A program made the position numbers and the translations under genes. DNA of 64,000 bases from Pararhodonellum marinum (GTDB lineage Bacteria > Bacteroidota > Bacteroidia > Cytophagales > Cyclobacteriaceae): NCBI RefSeq assembly GCF_015354735.1, contig NZ_JACEFJ010000001.1, forward strand, positions 806,001 to 870,000, in the 5' to 3' direction. Numbering within the stretch: the first letter of the stretch is position 1; each line of letters begins with the position of its first letter. Below, in pieces: positions 1-7,742 of the stretch. The notes under the pieces are model-generated. The model searched no databases. It saw nothing but the letters and a program-made list of their open reading frames with translations, and was not told the DNA's origin.

Positions 1-468
1 ATCATTTTCAACATGTTTAGACCCAAGCCGTCAGAGACATTTTTTGAAATGGCAAATACCAACGAGGTGGGGATCATTGTAAGAGTACCTTTGGCAAGTG
101 GTTTGTTGACTGGGAAATTGACTGCACAAAGTCAATTCGATCCCAAAGACCACCGGTCATTTAACCGGGATGGTGCCGCCTTCGATAAGGGGGAGACTTT
201 CTCCGGAGTTCCATATGAAATTGGAATTTTGGCTGTGGAAGAATTAAAGGAAGTATTCAAAGGAAATGGGCCGCTTGCAGCTTTGGCGCTGAGGTGGATA
301 TTGATGTTTCCAGAGGTCAGTACGGTGATTCCCGGGGCATCCGGAACCGAACAGGTGGTTTCCAACGTAAGCGCTGCGAATTTACCAGCCATAGACCCTG
401 TCAAAATGAAAAAAGTCATGGAGGTGTATGAGAAATACATCAAAAAGGAGGTTCACCGATTTTGGTGA
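1..468 (+). CDS. Aldo/keto reductase, C-terminal part (5' end outside window)
   Basis: The reading frame is open from the first base, so the gene starts upstream of the window and only about the last 155 residues are visible. They match the C-terminal half of the aldo/keto reductase (AKR) family: a RVPLASGLLTGK segment, an ALRWILMFPEVSTVIPGAS segment that corresponds to the NADPH-phosphate-binding strand, and a terminal helix. These are cytoplasmic NADPH-dependent carbonyl reductases with broad substrates, and the specific substrate cannot be read from this part. The catalytic Tyr/Lys/His/Asp set lies in the missing half. The stop codon sits inside a strong hairpin (443-478). Confidence 0.85.
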   Translation: MIFNMFRPKPSETFFEMANTNEVGIIVRVPLASGLLTGKLTAQSQFDPKDHRSFNRDGAAFDKGETFSGVPYEIGILAVEELKEVFKGNGPLAALALRWILMFPEVSTVIPGASGTEQVVSNVSAANLPAIDPVKMKKVMEVYEKYIKKEVHRFW

Positions 469-478
469 ACCTCCTTTT
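443..478 (+). terminator. Rho-independent-type hairpin overlapping the AKR stop codon
   Basis: A perfect 15-bp inverted repeat (443-457 with 464-478, loop 458-463) has A-rich and T-rich outer stem ends and is followed by ACCTTTTTC. The AKR stop codon (466-468) lies within the 3' arm, so the last codons of the gene encode half of the stem. The opposing gene at 520-1326 ends 41 bases away, so the hairpin could stop transcription from both sides. Confidence 0.75.
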
Positions 479-519
479 ACCTTTTTCAAAAATCCAGACC
501 GACCTTGAAATTTTTTACC

Positions 520-1326
520 TTATTGCTCTTCTTCCCCTTCTTCCATCGCTTCAAATCTGGCCAAAGGTGCCATTCTAGCCCTATTGAGACTTAAGGTGTT
601 TTCATTTAAGGTGTAGTTGTCCACTGTCGGCAATAATTTCATGATTTGATCCTCTATCTCCATAGTAGCTTCACAGTACTTTTGAGAGCTGGCCAATCTG
701 GAAAACTTGATTCGGGTATCCCCCTTCCATTCAAATCCACCAAAAAAATTATTGCATCCCGCGAAACCATGAACCCTGTTTTCCTGTTCGTCAAAGGCCA
801 AAAAAATCATATTTTTCTCATCTGCGGCTTGTTCGATCGGTTTTCCCATCAATTCCATAAGCTTCCATTTCTTTCCGGTAAGTGCCTTCTTCGCTTCCAT
901 ATCCAGTTTTTTTAAGTTGTATTGACTTGATAATTCACCGGTCATCCTATTTTTATCCTGATCCAGCATAAACAGGTTGGTTTCGCCTACCTGAAAGTAT
1001 TTGGGACCTTCATCCATTTCACTCAGTTCGATGATATTACCTGATTCATCCCATTGAAAATTCCCGGTATTGATGAATTTCTCATCACTTTTCCCAAGGT
1101 ATTCGGTACTCATTTCATAGGTCTTATCCTGATTCAATGTGAGCATGGTCTGAATGCCTTCACAGTCGGCACAGGGCAAAACCCCGCTGTAAGACCCATC
1201 CCAATCCAGTGAAGTTTCACTGTTGTCTCCAGTGTAACCCGGTACTGCTGGATTATTGGTTTTGCAGCCCCAAACGATTAAAACCAACAAAGCGAGGCAT
1301 AAAATTCTTGTATTTGTTTTCATCAT
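520..1326 (-). CDS. Lipoprotein with NlpE N-terminal domain and META domain
   Basis: The 268-residue protein starts with a lipoprotein signal peptide (hydrophobic residues 8-20, lipobox VWG then Cys21), so it should be anchored in the periplasm or outer membrane. Residues about 40-140 look like the NlpE N-terminal domain with its CxxC (Cys51, Cys54 in PCADCEGI), a family linked to copper tolerance and envelope stress in E. coli. Residues about 147-260 look like a META/HslJ domain, with the GFAGCNNFFG core near residue 186. The tail is acidic (EEGEEEQ). The NlpE-META pairing suggests a stress-related envelope protein; the role is inferred from the domains only. Confidence 0.85.
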   Translation of the reverse strand: MMKTNTRILCLALLVLIVWGCKTNNPAVPGYTGDNSETSLDWDGSYSGVLPCADCEGIQTMLTLNQDKTYEMSTEYLGKSDEKFINTGNFQWDESGNIIELSEMDEGPKYFQVGETNLFMLDQDKNRMTGELSSQYNLKKLDMEAKKALTGKKWKLMELMGKPIEQAADEKNMIFLAFDEQENRVHGFAGCNNFFGGFEWKGDTRIKFSRLASSQKYCEATMEIEDQIMKLLPTVDNYTLNENTLSLNRARMAPLARFEAMEEGEEEQ

Positions 1327-1421
1327 TCCAGTAGTTTATTGGTGGTTACTAATACTTTCTACTTAAAAAAATGATTATAAACAAAAGTTATTTCAATTTA
1401 TTGAAATAAACAAATAAATCC

Positions 1422-2729
1422 TTATAGAAAAAGCAGTTTAAGCAAGGCGATACCAATCCCCACCAAGCCACCCACAACGGCACCGTTCAGTCTGATGTAT
1501 TGCAGATCATCTCCGACTTTGTCTTTGATTTGTCCTACCAATCCTTCATTGTCCAGTTTGGCCAAACTAGTCCTCACCATGTTTCCAATTTCATGGTGGT
1601 ATTTATGGATCATCTCCGTGATGGTTTCCCGCATCCATTGATCTACTTTCTGTTGGTTTTCCTTGTCATTTTCGAAGTCATGAAGGAATTTTCTAAAATT
1701 CTTGGCCACCATAGACATAAAGGCAGTGTCTATTCCGGAAAGCTGTTCTGCCACAGTGTTTTTAAACCTGCCCAAAATGCTGCTGATGAGCTGCTGGCTT
1801 TGCTGGTTTTCGATAAAGTTGTTTTTAAGATTTTCTACCAGCTCCAAGGTATCAGCCTTGCCTTCCTTCAGATTCTGGGAGAAGTCCAGTAATGCCTGGT
1901 CAAATTTAATCCTGATGGGGTGGTCAGGCATTTCTTTGGCCTCCAAGGCAATGACCCTTGCGGTGTCAAGCAATTGTTCTGAAAGCTTATGCAGGTCTAT
2001 TCCCCCAATTCCCTTGCCCAACCAAATGGTGAATTTCTTTGCAACCCCCTGTTTCTGGTAATTTTCCAATGCCTCACTAAGCTTGGAGACCAGTATTTTT
2101 TTAGTTTTGGGTTCATCGATCAGTTTTTCTGCCTCCTCCAAAAAAATGTCCAAAATCCGGTGGTGGTCTTTTTCTTTTACAGTTTTCTCTATCCATTCAC
2201 CTAGCGGTGTGGCCATGTCAAGATCTGCCAGCTGACCTTTGATCACTTTTTGAAGAAAAACAGCAAATTGTGGATTGTCCAGATTGTCGGCAAACCGGAA
2301 AAGTAGGCTCCGGATAAATTCCAGTGCTTTTTCCTCGTTTTTTGGTTCTTTCAATACTTTGAGAAACCCTTCGGCAATGGGGACATCGGCAAGCTTTTCT
2401 TGGATCACTTCCGGAGAAAGCCATTTCTGCGTGACCAGATCCACGATTCCTTCGGTCAATTTCTCCCGGTTTTTGACAATGATGTTCGTATGCCTTCGGA
2501 TGATGGGAATGGGGATTTCCCGGTACAGGGCAGTTACAGCAAACCAATCTGCGATACCCCCGATCGTAGCCGCCTCAAAACCAGTAGCCAAAATCCTCCA
2601 TCCAGGACCTACCAAAACATCGAAATGGATCAGCATTTCCAACAATACCATCCCAACCACCGCAAAGATGAGCGAAATTTGCCCTATCCGGTTCCTGCTT
2701 TTGGATGTTATTGAAGTAGTTTCATTCAT
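1422..2729 (-). CDS. DUF445 family membrane protein (YheB/YjiN-like)
   Basis: The protein has 435 residues. An N-terminal membrane helix (about 17-37) is followed by the diagnostic DUF445 block near residue 53 (EAATIGGIADWFAVTALYR), a long mostly helical middle, and a C-terminal hydrophobic anchor (VVGGLVGIGIALLKLLFL). DUF445 proteins are inner-membrane proteins of unknown biochemical role. The gene begins 6 bases after the stop of the upstream aminotransferase, so the methyltransferase, aminotransferase and DUF445 genes probably share one transcript. I see no defect in the frame. Confidence 0.85.
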   Translation of the reverse strand: MNETTSITSKSRNRIGQISLIFAVVGMVLLEMLIHFDVLVGPGWRILATGFEAATIGGIADWFAVTALYREIPIPIIRRHTNIIVKNREKLTEGIVDLVTQKWLSPEVIQEKLADVPIAEGFLKVLKEPKNEEKALEFIRSLLFRFADNLDNPQFAVFLQKVIKGQLADLDMATPLGEWIEKTVKEKDHHRILDIFLEEAEKLIDEPKTKKILVSKLSEALENYQKQGVAKKFTIWLGKGIGGIDLHKLSEQLLDTARVIALEAKEMPDHPIRIKFDQALLDFSQNLKEGKADTLELVENLKNNFIENQQSQQLISSILGRFKNTVAEQLSGIDTAFMSMVAKNFRKFLHDFENDKENQQKVDQWMRETITEMIHKYHHEIGNMVRTSLAKLDNEGLVGQIKDKVGDDLQYIRLNGAVVGGLVGIGIALLKLLFL

Positions 2730-2735
2730 ATTTTT

Positions 2736-3914
2736 CTATATATCACATGCCTTCAAAATGATGGCGCAAGCTTCTCGAATTTCAGTGTCCGAAATGATCA
2801 AAGGAGGCGCTATCCGCATGGCATCATCACAGAATAAAAACCAATCCGTTACGACCCCCAAGTGGATAGCCTGATCGATTACCGGTTTCAATACTTCAAA
2901 GGAATCAAATTGTACTGCCATCATTAAACCTTTGTTTCGGATTCCTTTGATTTTGGGATGAACCAGAAGCGTTTTAAACAAATTGGCTTTTTCCTCAACC
3001 ATTTCCAGGAATTGAGGATCCTTGATGATATTTAGCGTGGCCAAAGAGGCAGCGGCACTGACAGGATGTCCACCAAAAGTGGTAATATGTCCCAATAGTG
3101 GGTTGTCTTTAAAGACTCCCATGACCTCTTTGGAGGCAATAAAAGCCCCGATGGGCATTCCTCCTCCCATTCCCTTGGCACAGACCAGGATGTCAGGCTG
3201 AATATCAAAATGCTCAAAGGCCCAAAACTTTCCCGTTCGGCCAAAACCAGCCTGAATTTCATCTAAGATCAACAAAGTGCCGGTTTGATCGCACTTTTGT
3301 CTTAGTGCCTGAAAATACTCCCGACAAGCCACCATGATCCCAGCCTCTCCTTGGATGGTTTCTACAATGACCGCAGCCGTATCTTCGGTGATTTGTTCCA
3401 GTTGTTGGAAACTACCATACACCACATGACTGATGCCAGGCAATAAGGGTCGGTAAGCTCTTTTGAATATCTCATTGCCTCCTACAGAAAGTGCCCCGTG
3501 GGAACTGCCATGGTAGGCATTGACGCAGGAAATGATCTCCCTTCGGTTGGTAAAACGCTTCGCCAACTTTAAAGCCCCTTCCACTGCCTCGCTGCCACTG
3601 TTGACCAGGTAGACATTGTCCAGGCCTTGGGGTAGGGAGGAGACCAAGGCCTCCGCCAACAAGGTTTGGGGTGATTGGACATATTCTCCATAGACCATCA
3701 GATGCAGGTACTTGTCCAGCTGCTTTTGAATGGCCTCCAATACTTTGGGATGCCTATGACCCACATTGCTCACTCCGATGCCGGAAATCAAGTCGATGTA
3801 TTTTTTTCCTTCTGGGCCATAGAGGTAAATGCCTTCCGCCCTTTCTATTTCAATCATCAAAGGAAAATCGGTGGTTTGGGCAAGGTAGGAAAGAAAAAGT
3901 TGGCGGTTATTCAT
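2736..3914 (-). CDS. Class III aminotransferase (PLP-dependent, ornithine/acetylornithine-type)
   Basis: The 392-residue protein has the class III (omega/ornithine-type) aminotransferase layout: SGIGVSNVGHRHPKV near residue 44, VNSGSEAVEGALKLA at 104-118, the LDEIQAGFGR block at 217-226 with the PLP-binding Asp, and the Schiff-base lysine in CAKGMGGGMP (Lys247). The donor and acceptor cannot be fixed. Relatives include acetylornithine, ornithine and 4-aminobutyrate aminotransferases, and no arginine-pathway genes are adjacent. I chose the ATG at 3914; an upstream TTG (3935) would add seven unconserved residues and overlap the stop of the preceding methyltransferase gene. It lies in the middle of a three-gene operon. 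Confidence 0.85.
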   Translation of the reverse strand: MNNRQLFLSYLAQTTDFPLMIEIERAEGIYLYGPEGKKYIDLISGIGVSNVGHRHPKVLEAIQKQLDKYLHLMVYGEYVQSPQTLLAEALVSSLPQGLDNVYLVNSGSEAVEGALKLAKRFTNRREIISCVNAYHGSSHGALSVGGNEIFKRAYRPLLPGISHVVYGSFQQLEQITEDTAAVIVETIQGEAGIMVACREYFQALRQKCDQTGTLLILDEIQAGFGRTGKFWAFEHFDIQPDILVCAKGMGGGMPIGAFIASKEVMGVFKDNPLLGHITTFGGHPVSAAASLATLNIIKDPQFLEMVEEKANLFKTLLVHPKIKGIRNKGLMMAVQFDSFEVLKPVIDQAIHLGVVTDWFLFCDDAMRIAPPLIISDTEIREACAIILKACDI

Positions 3915-3931
3915 ACTGCATGAGTTGGTAA

Positions 3932-4828
3932 TCAATGGCTTCTGAATCTAAAGAAGATTCCTAAAGGAAGTTTTGTTTCTGACTGATCGGATAAATACAA
4001 TTCTCCATGCTCCGCATGCTCGACTTTCTCGAAATTGGAATGGATCAAATTCGCTGCAATGATGGAACTGAAGCTGAGAGAATAAAGATTGAGTATGAGA
4101 AAATGATTATCTGGATCAAGTATAGAAGCGCAAACTTTCAACATTTCGTTGATCTGTTCCTCAAGCACCCATTTTTCTCCGTCTGGCCCACGTCCATAAG
4201 CAGGTGGATCCAAAATGATTCCCTGATAAATATTTCCCCTTCTTTGTTCCCTTTTGATAAATTTCATGGCATCATCCACCACCCATCTTATTCCCTCAAG
4301 TCCGGAAGCCTCCATATTGTGTCTTGACCATGTGACCACTTGCTTGACGGAATCCAAGTGAGTGACTTCAGCACCGGAAGCCCTAGCAGCTACACTAGCG
4401 GCTCCTGTATAGGCAAAAAGATTGAGTACTTTGGGTGCTTTAATGGGCAATTTCGGGATGGTCTGACTCAGGTAATCCCAATTGACCGCCTGCTCAGGGA
4501 AGAGCCCGATGTGTTTGAAGGAAGTAAGGGCGAGATTCAGTTTCATTTCCAGTCCAAAGGGATTTTGGTAACTGATCTGCCAGTTGTGCGGCATTTTTTT
4601 CAATTCATGCCATTCTCCTTTTTCTGGATTGTTTTTTTGTTTGGCAAAATGAGCATGAGCCATCGACTTCCATTCTCCTTCCGACAATTTTTTATCCCAA
4701 ATCGCCTGTGGTTCAGGTCTGCTGATGATATATGGCCCAAAGCGTTCCAGTTTTTCAAATTCACCGGTATCGATCAGTTCATAATCTTTCCAGTGGCTAG
4801 GACTTAGGGATAGGATTGATTCCTTCAT
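3932..4828 (-). CDS. Class I SAM-dependent methyltransferase (RlmI/RlmK-like, COG1092 type)
   Basis: The 298-residue protein has a SAM-binding motif I at about 135-145 (LNLFAYTGAASV), an acidic motif II (THLDSVKQ near 156) and the motif IV ILDPPAYGRG at about 205-214. These are the signatures of 23S rRNA cytosine/guanine methyltransferases of the RlmI/RlmK group. It lacks the N-terminal PUA domain of RlmI, so the exact RNA target is uncertain. It is the first gene of the operon with the aminotransferase and DUF445 genes. Confidence 0.85.
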   Translation of the reverse strand: MKESILSLSPSHWKDYELIDTGEFEKLERFGPYIISRPEPQAIWDKKLSEGEWKSMAHAHFAKQKNNPEKGEWHELKKMPHNWQISYQNPFGLEMKLNLALTSFKHIGLFPEQAVNWDYLSQTIPKLPIKAPKVLNLFAYTGAASVAARASGAEVTHLDSVKQVVTWSRHNMEASGLEGIRWVVDDAMKFIKREQRRGNIYQGIILDPPAYGRGPDGEKWVLEEQINEMLKVCASILDPDNHFLILNLYSLSFSSIIAANLIHSNFEKVEHAEHGELYLSDQSETKLPLGIFFRFRSH

Positions 4829-4998
4829 TTGGTAAAAATAATTAAAATATCACCATTAATTGACTTCGCCTAAAAGTACCTTAAAGGATTGAGGGTGAAA
4901 ATAAATGCCTTCCTTTTCAAAAATTGTAAGTATTTGGTCTCGAAAAATTTTGGGAAAAGCTATCTTGTGTATGCTAAACCTTTGAATGCCCATTCATT

Positions 4999-5409
4999 AT
5001 GAACATCACTTACCAAGAGGAACCCAATTTAAGTGTAGATGCATTCCGGGATATCCTAATGTCCTGTTCTTTGGGAACAAGGAGACCGATCAGGGAACCG
5101 GATAGGCTGGAACAAATGCTCAAGCAGGCGGACTTAATAATTACTGCCAGGAACGGTGAACAATTGGTGGGAGTTGCCAGGGCTTTATCTGATTTTACTT
5201 ACTGCACTTATCTTTCGGATTTGGCGGTCCATGATGCTTACCAAAGGCTGGGTATAGGAAAAGAATTGATCCGACAGACCAAATTGGCTACTGGTTTGGC
5301 CAAGTTGGTTCTGATTTCAGCCCCCCAGGCCGTGGACTATTATCCCAAAATCGGTATGCAGCACCATGCTCATTGTTATTTTTTGGAAAATGAACAGGAG
5401 TTAATTTAA
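4999..5409 (+). CDS. GNAT family N-acetyltransferase
   Basis: This 136-residue protein is a small single-domain acetyltransferase. The acetyl-CoA pyrophosphate-binding loop is visible as QRLGIGKELI (82-91), preceded by the beta-4 strand TYLSDLAVH and followed by a VLISAPQAVDYYPKIGM strand-helix segment typical of GNATs. It acts in the cytoplasm on an unknown amine. The gene stands alone on the plus strand, divergent from the methyltransferase operon. Confidence 0.85.
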   Translation: MNITYQEEPNLSVDAFRDILMSCSLGTRRPIREPDRLEQMLKQADLIITARNGEQLVGVARALSDFTYCTYLSDLAVHDAYQRLGIGKELIRQTKLATGLAKLVLISAPQAVDYYPKIGMQHHAHCYFLENEQELI

Positions 5410-5768
5410 AGGCAATATAATTTAGCATGTAGGTACGCATTGATGCCAGTAAAATGTTAATTCAATACAATTCTCGCCACCAAACTGCAATTTCCCATAC
5501 ATCCCTGCCCGACTTCCGGCGGGCCTGCCCGACTTCCGGCGGGCCTGCCCGACTAAAGCGAGGGAATTCCGACCCGTTTGAAGAAGAATATTGGGTTAAT
5601 GGCAAAGAAGCGGATAACCATTTAATTAAATATTCATTTAGAATCATTAGGTATTTGTAAAAGCAAATCACCAGACAGGAGATCTTATTTGAAAAGTGGT
5701 GTAGAATTTGGGGCTTTCCCTTTATTCCAAAAGTTTTCTTAATTTTCCAGTCCTATCCAATTATTCAA
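5410..5768. other. Intergenic region with a GC-rich tandem repeat, no convincing gene
   Basis: These 359 bases between the acetyltransferase and HMG-CoA lyase genes contain a 20-bp-period tandem repeat (5504-5553). Short open frames on both strands (about 68 residues) cross the repeat but have no start context, no family resemblance and repeat-driven composition, so I do not call them genes. Confidence 0.6.
5504..5553. repeat. Tandem repeat, 20-bp period, about 2.5 copies, REP-like
   Basis: The unit GGGCCTGCCCGACTTCCGGC is repeated at 5521-5540, with a near-complete copy before (5504-5520) and a partial copy after (5541-5553). Within each unit GCCCG pairs with CGGGC across ACTTCCGG, so the array can form small stem-loops. 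It is far more GC-rich than its surroundings. The CCTGCC..GGCAGG theme recurs at 35061-35082 beside the REP-associated transposase, so it may be an interspersed family in this genome. Confidence 0.75.
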
Positions 5769-6617
5769 ATGATCAAATTGATTGAATGCCCAAGAGATGC
5801 CATGCAGGGCTTGCCCGGATTTATTGATACAGCCATCAAAGCGGCCTATATCAACCAATTGCTGCAGGTGGGGTTTGATACGGTGGATTTTGGAAGCTTT
5901 GTCAGCCCCAAGGCCATTCCGCAGATGCGTGATACCGCCGAAGTGCTGGACCTGCTGGACCTATTCAATTCCAAATCCAAACTCCTGGCCATTGTAGCCA
6001 ACACTCGAGGTGCAGAAGATGCGCTTCAGTTTGATCAGATTGATTACCTTGGGTTTCCACTATCTGTCTCTGAGAACTTTCAACAGAGAAATACAAATAA
6101 ATCCATTTCGGAGGCTTTGATAACCGTGGAGGAAATACAGAACCTTTGTGAAACTAAGGGAAAAACCTTGGTGACTTACCTTAGTATGGGTTTTGGCAAT
6201 CCCTATGGTGAGGACTTTTCTCCGGAAATTTTGGCGTCCTTTGTAAGCCGTCTATCAGATTTAGACATTAAGATCATCTCACTTTCAGATACCATAGGCG
6301 TAGCAGAACCTGAAAGTATCCGTTCGATTTTTAAAACCAACATAGAAAGCTTTCCGGAAATCGAATTTGGAGCACATTTCCACAGCACACCAGAATCAAT
6401 GAAGGAAAAAGTATTGGCGGGTTTAGAAGGAGGATGCAGGCGCTTTGATGGAGCCATCAAGGGATTCGGCGGTTGTCCCATGGCCAAAGATGATCTTGTG
6501 GGCAACCTGGCCACCGAGCATCTCATTGCAGTTCTGGAAAATAAGGGTCATGAACTAAACTTGGATAAAAATGAATTTTCGGAGGCCATGAAGCTGGCCC
6601 AGGTGGTATTTGGGTAA
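5769..6617 (+). CDS. Hydroxymethylglutaryl-CoA lyase
   Basis: The 282-residue protein is an HMGL-like TIM barrel that cleaves HMG-CoA to acetyl-CoA and acetoacetate in the last step of leucine degradation. The N-terminal ECPRDAMQG (Glu6, Arg9, Asp10), the metal-ligand pair in GAHFHSTP (His203, His205), the catalytic-loop cysteine in GFGGCPMAKDDLVGN (Cys236) and Asn246 are all present. This is the family's diagnostic signature. It appears monocistronic; no other leucine-pathway genes are in the window. A terminator-like hairpin follows at 6718-6745. Confidence 0.92.
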   Translation: MIKLIECPRDAMQGLPGFIDTAIKAAYINQLLQVGFDTVDFGSFVSPKAIPQMRDTAEVLDLLDLFNSKSKLLAIVANTRGAEDALQFDQIDYLGFPLSVSENFQQRNTNKSISEALITVEEIQNLCETKGKTLVTYLSMGFGNPYGEDFSPEILASFVSRLSDLDIKIISLSDTIGVAEPESIRSIFKTNIESFPEIEFGAHFHSTPESMKEKVLAGLEGGCRRFDGAIKGFGGCPMAKDDLVGNLATEHLIAVLENKGHELNLDKNEFSEAMKLAQVVFG

Positions 6618-6717
6618 GGAGACTGGAAAAGCTTTTTTATCCTTTTAAAACCAATTTAACCGAACCTCGATCTAAATCAGGTTATGATTTAATATACCGT
6701 TTTCTAGGGTTTAAGCA

Positions 6718-6745
6718 AAAGCCCCGGCAGTGATGTCGGGGCTTT
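6718..6745. terminator. Bidirectional terminator candidate between convergent genes
   Basis: A 9-bp GC-rich inverted repeat, AAAGCCCCG (6718-6726) with CGGGGCTTT (6737-6745), lies between HMG-CoA lyase (ends 6617) and the outer-membrane protein gene (ends 6751). Short T runs close both arms, so it can serve either strand. Confidence 0.7.
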
Positions 6746-6750
6746 ATCAA

Positions 6751-7422
6751 TCAGAAATGATAAGCGATGCTTAAAGCCCTTAAAGGAATTAATCTGGTGC
6801 CAAAGTTATCTGCAATTTCTGCGTTTTTAATTCCTGAGGTACTGCTCAAGACCTCCACCTCCCTAAATCGGTTGTAGAAAAACTCAAACCCGGATTCCGC
6901 AAAAACAGAAAGTCTGTCATTGAAATGGTATTTGATTCCCATGAATGGAGTAAGATTGTACGAAAAGGTATGGAAATTCAGCACTGCCGGAACCACAGGC
7001 CCCACATCAACGGCCCTTCTGAACCTTCTGCTGGTATAAGTAAAGCCCGCGTCTGTTCCCCCATAAGCCACAAAATTGGAACCGATGGCTTTTTGGGTTT
7101 CTCTTCCTAAGGTAATTCCATAAGCATGATTGGACACACGATCGTAAAGTCCTTCTTCAAAGGTCAATTCCCCCAAATCGGTAGTATTGTTTCCGAAAAT
7201 CAGGTTCATCCTGAACCCCCTGTTCTTTCCATTTTGGTTTTGATAGTTTTTCCTGTAAAAAATGGAAGTAGGAACGTCACCTCCAAAAACCGGAACCATG
7301 TCCACCGCAAATTCATGCTTGGTTTTGGAATAATCAAAAACAGTTTCACTTTCATTATCTTGAGCCATAAGGCAAAAAGGCAATAAACTTAAACTGAACA
7401 ATACTAAAATCTGCTTTTTCAT
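6751..7422 (-). CDS. Outer-membrane beta-barrel protein, function unknown
   Basis: The 223-residue protein starts with a Sec signal peptide (residues 1-20, ending CLMAQ). The rest alternates polar and hydrophobic/aromatic residues as in a small outer-membrane barrel and ends in an aromatic residue (AYHF), the usual barrel sorting end. It lacks an identifiable catalytic motif. I do not recognise a specific family beyond the general Bacteroidota outer-membrane-barrel hypotheticals. Confidence 0.7.
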   Translation of the reverse strand: MKKQILVLFSLSLLPFCLMAQDNESETVFDYSKTKHEFAVDMVPVFGGDVPTSIFYRKNYQNQNGKNRGFRMNLIFGNNTTDLGELTFEEGLYDRVSNHAYGITLGRETQKAIGSNFVAYGGTDAGFTYTSRRFRRAVDVGPVVPAVLNFHTFSYNLTPFMGIKYHFNDRLSVFAESGFEFFYNRFREVEVLSSTSGIKNAEIADNFGTRLIPLRALSIAYHF

Positions 7423-7742
7423 AAATTTGGTGTAAATGTTAAAAGATTGATTGAAGAATACTTGAAATTACGGGGAAGATTATATTAGGTTGGCATAAAA
7501 AAGTAGCATGATTCAATGTTTTTGTTTAATTAATTCATAAGTATTTGATCATAAATGGCTTAAGTAAATGTAAAAATTTCCGGATTTTTGAATTATTCCT
7601 GATGAGGATTTAGAAATTCGGTTGAAATTGAACGCTTTAAAGCGTCTTAAAGAATTGATTAGGACTTATACTGAAAACAGCTTATCACCTCTTTTTCAAT
7701 TATTTTTTGATAAATTGTACGTACGACCTTTTTCCCATTCAG
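7423..7742. other. Divergent intergenic region with a perfect 14-bp palindrome
   Basis: This 320-base AT-rich region between two divergently transcribed genes holds no supportable gene. The one distinct element is the perfect palindrome ACGCTTTAAAGCGT at 7632-7645, about 100 bases before the glycosidase ATG, which would suit a dimeric regulator. No clear Bacteroidota promoter consensus was found. Confidence 0.5.
7632..7645. promoter_or_regulatory. Perfect 14-bp palindrome, possible operator for the GH113-like gene
   Basis: ACGCTTTAAAGCGT reads identically on both strands and sits in an intergenic region upstream of the glycosidase gene at 7743. Only symmetry and position support a regulatory role. 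Confidence 0.35.

Noticed and set aside
5454-5671. Two overlapping short open frames across the GC-rich tandem repeat
   Set aside because: Their composition is driven by the repeat, no start signals or homologous features are seen, and neither strand is favoured.
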